Source: Paracoccaceae bacterium
GTDB lineage: Bacteria; Pseudomonadota; Alphaproteobacteria; Rhodobacterales; Rhodobacteraceae
Reading direction: 5' to 3'
Assembly (NCBI GenBank): GCA_020622085.1
Contig: JAHRYM010000002.1
Location: forward strand, 147,281-211,280
Length of the DNA stretch: 64,000 nucleotides
The notes beneath the pieces are model-generated. The model had not been told where the DNA came from. It searched no databases and saw only the letters and a list, made by a program, of their open reading frames with translations. Made by a program: the position numbers and the translations under genes. Positions 57,379-64,000 of the stretch are shown here, one piece after another. How positions within the stretch are numbered: position 1 is the stretch's first letter; the number at the start of each line of letters is the position of its first letter.

Positions 57379-57708
57379 ATGGCAAAGAACTACATTCAGG
57401 CGGGCGATACCGTGACCATCCCCGCCCCCGCGGCGGTTGCATCGGGCGGCGTGGTCATCGCGGGCGCAATCATCGGCATTGCCCAAAGTGACGCGGCTTC
57501 CGGCGCATCGGTCGACGTGAAAACGTCCGGCGTCTGGGAACTGCCCAAGGTTGGCGCGGACGTTGCCACCCTGGGCGTGGCGATCTACTGGAACAGCACT
57601 TCCAAGCTGGCAACCGTCACCGCTTCCGGGAATACCAAGATCGGCGTTGCCGTGGAAGCGGCCGGGGCCGGTGTTGCCTCGATCAAGGTTCGGCTTTCGG
57701 GCTTCTGA
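57379..57708 (+). CDS. DUF2190 family capsid-associated protein
   Basis: 109-aa Gly/Ala-rich beta protein (KNYIQAGDTVTIPAPAAVASGGVVIAGAIIGIA; VWELPKVGADVATLGVAIYWN) of the DUF2190 family found next to capsid genes and thought to decorate or cement heads. One base separates it from the gpW stop. Last gene of the element; no structural genes follow before attR. Confidence 0.82.
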   Translation: MAKNYIQAGDTVTIPAPAAVASGGVVIAGAIIGIAQSDAASGASVDVKTSGVWELPKVGADVATLGVAIYWNSTSKLATVTASGNTKIGVAVEAAGAGVASIKVRLSGF

Positions 57709-57729
57709 GATCGGCGTGGCGATGCCCTG

Positions 57730-57810
57730 TGTTGGTATCGCCACACCTTCCCGAAAATCGACTGTGACTCCTCTGGGCAGCTTTCACTTGTTGGTATTTT
57801 TGTTGGTATC
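57730..57810 (+). repeat. TGTTGGTATC arm-type repeats, right end
   Basis: Exact copies at 57730-57739 and 57801-57810, with a near copy (last base T) at 57789-57798. Same orientation as the first left-end copy. They lie within 115 bp of attR. Confidence 0.75.
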
Positions 57811-57843
57811 GGCGGAATTTTTCCTTTGTTTTTCAATACAAAA

Positions 57844-57863
57844 GACTCCCCTACGGGCTGCCA
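57844..57863 (+). repeat. attR (20-bp core)
   Basis: Exact copy of the tRNA-Glu 3' end, GACTCCCCTACGGGCTGCCA. The DNA beyond (CTTTCTTCTG...) is the original tRNA-Glu downstream sequence. Confidence 0.95.
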
Positions 57864-57996
57864 CTTTCTTCTGCAAGATGTTGATTTTGCTGCGAAATTT
57901 TTAAGCGCCAAAACCCTGCTACAGAACAACTACAGCGAAAAATTAGACCTTTTTACCTGCCGAAGGGCTGAAAACGATCACGCGAACGTGAGCAAA

Positions 57997-58323
57997 TCAG
58001 TCGGAGGCTTTCACTTCCCAATCGTCATAGTCGGGCACTATGCTTGTTCCGAAGGCGAGAACGGTAAGAATGTCGCCCTTTCGCTGGATTACTTCGGCAG
58101 CGATCAGTGCTTCAACTGCGGCCCGTGCCTGTGTTTCGTTTGTGTGAGGCTGTCGAGCAAGCATGTTCACAGCGGCGTCGAAGCTTAGAACGCCATTTTC
58201 TTCGGCAGTTCGCATCGTGATTGCGTTGTAGCAGCCGAAAAGGTGCATGCCCAACTTGCGGCTCAGCGCAATCATGTCATCGGTATTCATCCAAAGAAAT
58301 GGTTCGGGTTCAGGCTCCGCCAT
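57997..58323 (-). CDS. Hypothetical protein beside attR
   Basis: 108-aa protein, Pro/Glu start (MAEPEPEPFLWMNTDDMIAL) then a helical body (LGMHLFGCYNAITMRTAEENGVLSF; ARAAVEALIAAEVIQRKGDILTVL) that could be a winged helix. GAGGGAAG lies seven bases before ATG 58323. Not a family I recognise. Lying between attR and the bhc operon, it may belong to an older insertion at the same tRNA. Confidence 0.6.
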   Translation of the reverse strand: MAEPEPEPFLWMNTDDMIALSRKLGMHLFGCYNAITMRTAEENGVLSFDAAVNMLARQPHTNETQARAAVEALIAAEVIQRKGDILTVLAFGTSIVPDYDDWEVKASD

Positions 58324-58884
58324 CTTGCTTCCCTCATGGTTTCGTTACCCTTCGATCATACATGACAAAAACGACGAAAGAAGACCCCTGCGAACTGACG
58401 GCAGTTACTTCGCGGTTGGTTCGACGCCATATTCCGACCTAAACGCGAACTTAGATGGGGATTGCGAATGTCAGGGATGGCAGTGATTGTTGGGGCCGAA
58501 GTGAAGAACGCGAAGACGAAGTCTTGGCGCCGAACGAAGGCCTCGCTTCGTAAATTGCGAAGGTAAGCAGTGAAGCGGTTGCGAAATACTGGCGCGCGAA
58601 TCCGACAGAGTTGGCAAGCCTAGCCGTTCCCGCCCCTCTGGCGCGGCCCATGTGGGCGCACATGGCCCGATACCAGGATGAACAGAGGGGCAGACAGCCC
58701 GCAGGTGCTACAGGCGGTGCGTCGTCAAGCCCGGCCGATACCAGTTCGCCGAACGGGCCAACGGGGATGCGGTCGCACTTCGGCGACGTGCGATCCTGGG
58801 AACTGTCGACAAGCCATGAAGCGATTTCGGCTGCGGCGGTCGCCGTGCCTTGGGCACCGGCTTGAAACGCGCGCATGTCCCGCT
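58324..58884. other. 561 bp without a recognisable gene
   Basis: Several frames stay open on both strands but none has a ribosome binding site or a family resemblance. The stretch holds a G/A-rich block near 58490-58580 with repeated CGAAG words (GAAGTGAAG, CGAAGACGAAG, CGAAGG). Possibly the worn remains of an earlier insertion between tRNA-Glu and bhcD. Confidence 0.4.
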
Positions 58885-59844
58885 TCAGTATTCCACCTCG
58901 ATCCCCATGCCGGCCTCGCGTGCAAGGCGGGCCACGCGGTCGGCCACGGCCAGATCCTGCAGGCCCACCCCGGTGCCGTCGAACAGGGTGATCTCGTCCG
59001 GGGCGCGGCGGCCGGGGTCTGCGCCGATCAGCACATCGCCGATGGGGGTGATTGCCGTCTCGGGCAGCAGGCCCGCGGCAACGGCCCATTGCGCCTCGCC
59101 GATGCTGACGGATTGCGCCACCTCGTCGGTGAAGACGCGGGCCGCGGCCAGCAGCGCGGGCTCGACCTCCTGCTTGCCGCGGGTGTCGGTGCCCATGCAG
59201 GCCAGATGGCTGCCAGGGCTGACATGGGCCGCCATCAGGCTTGCGGCCGGTGAGGAGGTGATGGTGATGATCACGTCCGCCTCGCGCAGGCGCGGCAGGT
59301 CCACCGCCTCGAAGGGCAGCGCGAGTTCCTCGGCCACCGCGCCAAGCCGCGGCAGCATCTCGGGGTGCAGGTTCCACGCGATCACGCGGTCGAACCGGCG
59401 CACCCTTGCGGCGGCACGCAACTGGAAGGCCGCCTGATGCCCGGCACCGACGATGCCCAGCACCCGCGCCTCGGGCCGCGCCAGCCGGTCGATGGAAATC
59501 GCACTGGCCGCCGCCGTGCGCAGCGCGGTCAGCAGGTTTCCTCCGACCAGCGCCGTCGGCACGCCGGTTTCGGGATCGAAAAGCAGGATCGAGGATTGAT
59601 GGTTGATCATGCCCCGCGCCTGGTTGCCGGGGAAATAGCCCCCGGCCTTGACGCCCAGCACCGCCCCGGCCCGGTCAAGCCCGGACTTGAACCCATACTG
59701 GCGCCCCTTGCCCAGCGCCTCGCGGACCACGGGGAAGTTGCTGGCCTCCCCTCTTGCCATGGCGGCAAAGCAGGCCTCGACCGCAGCAAAGGCGGCCTCG
59801 GGTGTCATCAGTTCCTGGATGCGGGCTTCGGGGACGATCAGCAT
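58885..59844 (-). CDS. bhcD: Iminosuccinate reductase
   Basis: 319-aa enzyme of the ornithine cyclodeaminase/mu-crystallin family. In the beta-hydroxyaspartate cycle it reduces iminosuccinate to aspartate with NADH. Family motifs: QYGFKSGLDRAGAVLGVKAGGYFPGN, ALVGGNLLTALRTAAASAI, Rossmann LGIVGAGHQAAFQLRA, and CMGTDTRGKQEV. ATG 59844 follows AAGGAAC. Assignment to bhcD rests on the operon; alone it could be called ornithine cyclodeaminase-like. Last gene of bhcABCD. Confidence 0.92.
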   Translation of the reverse strand: MLIVPEARIQELMTPEAAFAAVEACFAAMARGEASNFPVVREALGKGRQYGFKSGLDRAGAVLGVKAGGYFPGNQARGMINHQSSILLFDPETGVPTALVGGNLLTALRTAAASAISIDRLARPEARVLGIVGAGHQAAFQLRAAARVRRFDRVIAWNLHPEMLPRLGAVAEELALPFEAVDLPRLREADVIITITSSPAASLMAAHVSPGSHLACMGTDTRGKQEVEPALLAAARVFTDEVAQSVSIGEAQWAVAAGLLPETAITPIGDVLIGADPGRRAPDEITLFDGTGVGLQDLAVADRVARLAREAGMGIEVEY

Positions 59845-59869
59845 GGGCGTTCCTTGCGGTCGGGATGGT

Positions 59870-61033
59870 TCAATAGGCCTTGCCGCGTGCCGAGACCGGC
59901 CACAGCACCTCGACCTTGCCGCCGCGGACACCAACATACCAGTCATGGATGTTGCAGGTCGGATCGCAATGGCCGGGGATCAGGCGCAGCTTGTCATTGA
60001 CCCTGAGCACGCGCAGCGGGTCTTCCACCACGCCATGTTCGTCGCTGCACTTGATGTATTTCACGTCTTCCCGCCCAAAGACGACCGGCAGGCCGCTATC
60101 GACCGACTGCGCCTTGAGCCCCGCGTCGACGATGGCCTTGTCAGCCTTCACGTGGCTCATCACGCTGGTCAGGATGAAGAGCGCGTTTTCCCATTCCCCC
60201 TGGTCGATGCGCCTGCCGTCCTTGTCGTGAATGCGGCCGTAGTCTGCATCCATGAAGGCGTAGGAGCCGCACTGAAGCTCGTTGTAGACGCCCGAAGCGG
60301 ATTCGAAATAGTAGCTGCCCGTCCCGCCACCCGAAACAAGCTCGGGCTCCAGCCCCACGGCCTTCAGACCCGCGACCGCATTCTTCACCATCTCGATCGC
60401 GGCTTCGAGCTTGGCCTTGCGGTCGTCAAAGCTGTCCATGTGCTGCATCGCGCCCTGATAGGCCTGGATGCCGGTGAACTTCAGCCCCGGCGCCGCGTCG
60501 ATGGCACGCGCGATGGCGACCACGTCCTGCGTCGTCGTCACGCCACAGCGCCCTGCGCCGCAGTCGATTTCCACGAAGCATTCAAGCTGCGTGCCCTGGC
60601 GCTGCGCGGCAGCGGAAAGATCAGCCACGTTGTCGATGTCGTCGACGCAGACGAGGATCCGCGCGCCGAATTTCGGCAGCCGCGCCAGCCGGTCGATCTT
60701 GGCCCGATCGCGGACCTGGTTTGACACCAGCACATCCTTGATCCCGCCGCGCACGAAAACCTCGGCCTCGGAGACCTTCTGGCAGCAGACGCCGACCGCG
60801 CCGCCAAGCCGTTCCTGCAATTTCTGCACGTCGACCGACTTGTGCATCTTTCCGTGACTGCGGTGGCGCATGCCGTGGGCCCTGGCATAGTCGCCCATCT
60901 TGCGGATGTTGCGCTCCAGCGCGTCGAGATCGAGGATCAGGCAGGGCGTCTGGATGTCCTTCTCGTCCATCCCCGGTGCGGCGGGGATGTCATAGCCGAC
61001 CTCGAGCCCGTTGTAGGTGACAGGTGCGTTCAT
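59870..61033 (-). CDS. bhcC: beta-Hydroxyaspartate aldolase
   Basis: 387-aa PLP- and divalent-metal-dependent D-threonine-aldolase-fold enzyme that condenses glyoxylate and glycine to (2R,3S)-beta-hydroxyaspartate. PLP lysine in RHRSHGKMHKS near residue 60; EIDCGAGRCGV; SGGGTGSY; metal ligands in the C-terminal PGHCDPTCN. ATG 61033 (MNAPVTYNGLEVGYD) is preceded by GAGGAGGAAG, which rules out the longer frame from 61081. 10-bp gap from bhcB. Confidence 0.94.
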   Translation of the reverse strand: MNAPVTYNGLEVGYDIPAAPGMDEKDIQTPCLILDLDALERNIRKMGDYARAHGMRHRSHGKMHKSVDVQKLQERLGGAVGVCCQKVSEAEVFVRGGIKDVLVSNQVRDRAKIDRLARLPKFGARILVCVDDIDNVADLSAAAQRQGTQLECFVEIDCGAGRCGVTTTQDVVAIARAIDAAPGLKFTGIQAYQGAMQHMDSFDDRKAKLEAAIEMVKNAVAGLKAVGLEPELVSGGGTGSYYFESASGVYNELQCGSYAFMDADYGRIHDKDGRRIDQGEWENALFILTSVMSHVKADKAIVDAGLKAQSVDSGLPVVFGREDVKYIKCSDEHGVVEDPLRVLRVNDKLRLIPGHCDPTCNIHDWYVGVRGGKVEVLWPVSARGKAY

Positions 61034-61043
61034 CGCTTCCTCC

Positions 61044-61997
61044 TCAGCCCCGCAACCAGGGCAGTTTGTCCAGATCGACATTGCCGCCGGTGATGATGAC
61101 GCCGACGCGCGCGCCAGCGAAGACCTGCGGGTTCTTCAGGATCGTGGCCAGCGGCACGGCGCTGGAGGGTTCCATCACGATCTTCAGCCGCTTCCAGATC
61201 AGCTTCATCGCCTCGATGATCTCGTCCTCGGTCGCGGTCAGGATGTCGGTGACGTGGGTCTTGACGAAATGCCAGGTCAGTTCCTTGAGCGGCACCTTGA
61301 GTCCGTCAGCCACGGTTTCGGGCGCATCGTCGGCGATGATGTGGCCCGCACGGAAACTGCGGGCCGCATCATCGGCCTGTTCGGGCTCGGCGGCATAGAC
61401 CTTCACCCCGGGCGCGAGGTTCGAGAGTGTCAGGCAGGTGCCCGAGACCATGCCACCACCGCCGATCGGCGCGACCACGGCCTGCAAATTCCCGACCTGC
61501 TCGATCAGTTCCTTCGAACAGGTTCCCTGTCCGGCAATGACCCGGTGATCGTTGTAGGGATGGACGAACTCGGCCCCGGTCTCGGCCACGACTTCGGCAA
61601 AGACCGCCTCGCGCGAAGAGGTCGAGGGTTCGCATTCCACCACACGCCCGCCATAGCCGCGCACCGCATCCTTCTTGGCCTGCGGCGCGGTGCGGGGCAT
61701 GACCACCGTGCAGGGAATGCCGCGACGCCCGGCGGCATATGACAGGCAAGTGCCATGGTTGCCCGAGGAATGGGTGGCCACCCCGCGCGCGGCCTGCGCG
61801 TCCGTCAATCCGAACACCGCATTTGACGCTCCACGCGCCTTGAAGGCGCCTGCCTTTTGCAGGTTCTCGCATTTGAAGAACAGCTCGGCTCCGGTCAGCT
61901 CGTTCAGGAAGCGCGAGGTCAGCACCGGCGTGCGGTGGACATGCGGCTTGATGCGTTCATGCGCCACCAGCATGTCGGCAAGGGTCGGGATATACAT
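61044..61997 (-). CDS. bhcB: erythro-beta-Hydroxyaspartate dehydratase
   Basis: 317-aa fold-type II PLP enzyme (threonine dehydratase/serine racemase family) that dehydrates beta-hydroxyaspartate to iminosuccinate. PLP lysine in LQKAGAFKARGASNAV; SSGNHGTCLSYAA; phosphate-binding GGGGMVSGT. The ATG 61997 (MYIPTLADML) fits the family; the frame open to 62132 overlaps bhcA. On its own it would read as threo-3-hydroxyaspartate dehydratase; the locus decides. Confidence 0.93.
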   Translation of the reverse strand: MYIPTLADMLVAHERIKPHVHRTPVLTSRFLNELTGAELFFKCENLQKAGAFKARGASNAVFGLTDAQAARGVATHSSGNHGTCLSYAAGRRGIPCTVVMPRTAPQAKKDAVRGYGGRVVECEPSTSSREAVFAEVVAETGAEFVHPYNDHRVIAGQGTCSKELIEQVGNLQAVVAPIGGGGMVSGTCLTLSNLAPGVKVYAAEPEQADDAARSFRAGHIIADDAPETVADGLKVPLKELTWHFVKTHVTDILTATEDEIIEAMKLIWKRLKIVMEPSSAVPLATILKNPQVFAGARVGVIITGGNVDLDKLPWLRG

Positions 61998-62013
61998 GCG
62001 GCGTCCCCTTGTC

Positions 62014-63201
62014 TCAGGCGGCTGTCGCCAGTTGCACGGCAGTGCTGCGATAGACCTCTTGCGCTGCCGCCACGCCCGAGCCGAGCCGCACCGGCAGGCC
62101 CAGATCGGCCATGGCCATCTCGGCCGTCGCAAGGCCCGAAAGCATCATCACGTCGGTAAGGCTGCCCAGATGCCCGATGCGGAAGACCTTGCCCGCGACT
62201 TCGCCCAGGCCGGTGCCAAAGGCCACGCCATAGACCGAGGCCGCATGTTCGACGATACGCGTCGCGTTGAAACCTTCGGGCGTGCGGATGGCGCTGACGG
62301 TATCGGACCAGCAATCGGGCGAGCTGGCGCAAAGCTGCATCCCCCAGGCCCTGACTGCGTCACGCACGCCGCTGGCAATCCGGTTGTGGCGGGCGATCAC
62401 ATTGTCGAGCCCTTCAGCCAGCAGCATCTCGGTGGACAGTTTCAGCCCGTTCAGCAGGCCCACCGCCGGGGTATAGGGATAGGCGCTGCCCGCGTAGCCC
62501 TTTGCCATGTCGCGCACGTCGAAGAATGTCCGCGGCAGGCGCGCGGTTTCGACCGCAGCCATTGCCTTGGCGGAAAGGCCGACGATGGCCAGCCCTGCGG
62601 GCAGCATGAAGCCCTTCTGGCTGCCGGTCACGGCGGCATCCACGCCCCAGTCATCCATGCGGAACTCCATCGACCCGATGGAGGACACGCCATCAACCAG
62701 CAGAAGCGCCGGATGCCGCGCCGCATCCATGGCCCGCCGGACCGCCGCAATGTCGCTTCTGACCCCGGTCGCGGTTTCATTGTGCGTCGCCAGAACGGCC
62801 TTGATCTCATGCGCCTTGTCGGCGGCAAGAATTTCCTCGAATCGCCCGGCCGGGATGCCTTCACCCCAGGGGGTTTCCACGACCTGCACCTGCAGCCCGT
62901 GGCGCTGGCACATGTCGATCCAGCGGTGGGAGAACATGCCGTTGCGCGCGGCCAGGACCCTGTCGCCGGGCGAAAGCGTGTTGCTGATCGCAGTTTCCCA
63001 ACCGCCTGTTCCTGTAGAGGGGAAGACGAAGACCTGCGCGCTTTCCGTGCGCAACACCTTTTTCACCCCCGCCAGCGCCGGATGCAGGATCGCACCGAAC
63101 AAAGGCGAGCGGTGGTCGATCGTCGGCATGTCCACGGCCTTGCGCAGCACTTCGGGCATGTTGGTCGGGCCGGGGATGAAGACGGGGTTCTGCATCGACA
63201 T
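62014..63201 (-). CDS. bhcA: Aspartate-glyoxylate aminotransferase
   Basis: 395-aa class V PLP aminotransferase that converts glyoxylate to glycine with aspartate as donor, giving oxaloacetate; it closes the cycle. Motifs: FIPGPTNMPEVLRKA at the N-terminus, PSTGTGGWETAI, VDGVSSIGSMEF and the PLP lysine in TGSQKGFMLPAG. ATG 63201 after GAGGAGGAATGCC is chosen over the frame start 63258. First gene of the operon. Confidence 0.94.
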   Translation of the reverse strand: MSMQNPVFIPGPTNMPEVLRKAVDMPTIDHRSPLFGAILHPALAGVKKVLRTESAQVFVFPSTGTGGWETAISNTLSPGDRVLAARNGMFSHRWIDMCQRHGLQVQVVETPWGEGIPAGRFEEILAADKAHEIKAVLATHNETATGVRSDIAAVRRAMDAARHPALLLVDGVSSIGSMEFRMDDWGVDAAVTGSQKGFMLPAGLAIVGLSAKAMAAVETARLPRTFFDVRDMAKGYAGSAYPYTPAVGLLNGLKLSTEMLLAEGLDNVIARHNRIASGVRDAVRAWGMQLCASSPDCWSDTVSAIRTPEGFNATRIVEHAASVYGVAFGTGLGEVAGKVFRIGHLGSLTDVMMLSGLATAEMAMADLGLPVRLGSGVAAAQEVYRSTAVQLATAA

Positions 63202-63372
63202 GGCATTCCTCCTCGATTGGCTTGCAGGAAGGCTAACAGCGGCCATCCCATGACACAATTTTTTTGAAATATTTTTTCATTGATTTGTTTTCGGAAATTT
63301 TCCATGATTTACAGGGCGCTGCATTTTTCATCGCCGGGCGCCCGCCCCCCCCACCGCAAAGGAAATCCGGCC
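63202..63372. promoter_or_regulatory. bhcA-bhcR divergent control region
   Basis: 171 bp, unusually A/T-rich for this genome at 63255-63330. It contains TGAAATATTTTTTCA (63265-63279, 5-bp arms) and GGAAATTTTCC (63293-63303, 5-bp arms). Both are candidate operators for the IclR-type BhcR, whose family binds short A/T-centred palindromes. Confidence 0.6.
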
Positions 63373-64000
63373 ATGCCCACCGAACGCCGCCCGCGGGGCC
63401 GCCCCAAGGGGTTCGATTCCGATCCGACCCAGGTCGTCAACCAGTCGCTTGACCGCGCCATCGACCTGCTTGCAACCCTGGCGGCCAGCGGGGCGATGAC
63501 GCTTTCGCAACTCTCGGTGGCGATGGGGCAATCGAGCGCCACGCTTTACCGGCTGCTCACCACCTTCCAGCTGCGCGAAATGGTCGAGGTCGACCCGATG
63601 ACGCAGGCCTGGTCAGTCGGCCCGGCCACCTTCCGGCTGGGGGCGGCCTTCCTCCGGCGGTCCGATGTGGTTGATCGCGCCCGCCCGGCGATGCGCCGTC
63701 TGATGGAGGAAACCGGAGAGACCTCGAACCTGGGCATCGAACGCGGCCATCAGGTGCTGTTCATCAGCCAGGTCGAAACGCATGAATCGATCCGTGCCTT
63801 TTTTCCGCCGGGCACGCTCTCGCCGCTCCATGCCTCGGGGATCGGCAAGGCGCTTCTGGCGCATCTGCCGCAGGACCGGCTGGCCCGTCTTCTGGCGACC
63901 GGGCCCCTGGAGCGGTTCACCGGCCGCACTCTGACCGACCCCGGCACCCTGATGTCCGAGCTGGAGAGGATCCGCACGCAGGGCTTTGCCTTCGATGACG
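63373..64000 (+). CDS. bhcR: IclR-family regulator of the beta-hydroxyaspartate cycle (3' end outside window)
   Basis: First 209 codons of an IclR regulator. Winged HTH at about residues 25-85 (VVNQSLDRAIDLLATLAASGAMTLSQL, then SSATLYRLLTTFQ), followed by the effector-binding domain (GETSNLGIERGHQVLFISQVE; LHASGIGKALLAHLP). Divergent from bhcA. In Paracoccus the homologue is needed for bhc expression and senses glyoxylate. ATG 63373 follows the A/T-rich control region; the frame is open to the window end. Confidence 0.9.
   Translation, partial: MPTERRPRGRPKGFDSDPTQVVNQSLDRAIDLLATLAASGAMTLSQLSVAMGQSSATLYRLLTTFQLREMVEVDPMTQAWSVGPATFRLGAAFLRRSDVVDRARPAMRRLMEETGETSNLGIERGHQVLFISQVETHESIRAFFPPGTLSPLHASGIGKALLAHLPQDRLARLLATGPLERFTGRTLTDPGTLMSELERIRTQGFAFDD

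Larger units (their letters stand above)
45068..57863 (+). mobile_element. Integrated phage satellite, capsid-forming PICI-like, in tRNA-Glu
   Basis: 12.8-kb element between direct 20-bp repeats at the tRNA 3' end (45068-45087) and at 57844-57863. Gene order: integrase, VapE-type primase/helicase, iterons, terminase small and large, cargo, portal, protease-capsid fusion, gpW, DUF2190. There are no tail, baseplate, tape-measure, holin or endolysin genes and no familiar repressor. Head-only gene content with its own integrase and primase is the definition of a capsid-forming phage-inducible chromosomal island; an alternative is a decayed prophage that lost its tail module by deletion up to attR. 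Confidence 0.85.

Noticed and set aside
45068-57863. Gene transfer agent cluster
   Set aside because: RcGTA-type clusters have tail genes and no integrase or att repeats. This element has an integrase, a primase, exact att repeats and no tail.
58451-59377. A 308-codon minus-strand frame across the bhcD 3' half and the gene-free stretch
   Set aside because: Out of phase with bhcD and with low-complexity Arg/Ala/Gly sequence; no start signal.

Overview
The window is GC-rich chromosomal DNA from an alphaproteobacterium, most probably a Rhodobacteraceae/Paracoccaceae member. The evidence is the F1 ATPase operon atpHAGDC without F0 genes, the typical gene neighbourhoods (hisC-tyrC-extensin; hisS-hisZ-hisG; xdhABC), class II fructose bisphosphatase (GlpX), B12-dependent ribonucleotide reductase, and a complete beta-hydroxyaspartate cycle locus (bhcR / bhcABCD) of the kind known from Paracoccus denitrificans.

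Core region, 1-44.9 kb. A minisatellite lies at the left edge. It is followed by the atp operon (minus strand, with terminator), a methyltransferase, gloB, clpA, a MotA/MotB-like ion-channel pair with a SnoaL-like protein, a ChaC-type cyclotransferase, a DUF2125 protein, hisC-tyrC-extensin-like, homospermidine synthase, a UPF0114 membrane protein, rpsD, slyX, hisS-hisZ-hisG, a DUF1489 protein, nrdJ, an IS630 copy, dnaE, xdhABC with a nucleoside-type ABC transporter (no binding protein seen), a sugar-transferase-like protein, glpX and recJ. Two core genes carry compositionally foreign segments. hisS has a lower-GC internal stretch with extra residues. nrdJ carries an in-frame, lower-GC helix-turn-helix (XRE/Cro-CI type) domain between the catalytic barrel and the C-terminal TSCPD domain.

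Island, 45.07-57.86 kb. A 12.8-kb element sits in the 3' end of tRNA-Glu(UUC), bounded by an exact 20-bp direct repeat. It encodes a P4-type integrase, a VapE-type primase/helicase, both terminase subunits, portal, a prohead protease-major capsid fusion, a gpW-like connector and a DUF2190 head protein, but no tail, lysis or recognisable repressor genes. This is the layout of a capsid-forming phage-inducible chromosomal island (cf-PICI), a satellite that makes its own heads and borrows tails. It carries integrase-arm-like repeats at both ends, a nine-copy 9-bp iteron array behind the primase (candidate origin), and a cargo block (membrane protein, two small reverse genes, a 170-aa protein) between terminase and portal.

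Right flank, 57.9-64.0 kb. After attR come an orphan small gene and about 560 bp with no recognisable gene, then bhcDCBA (minus strand) divergent from bhcR, which runs off the window. BhcA-D convert glyoxylate plus glycine to oxaloacetate through beta-hydroxyaspartate and iminosuccinate.
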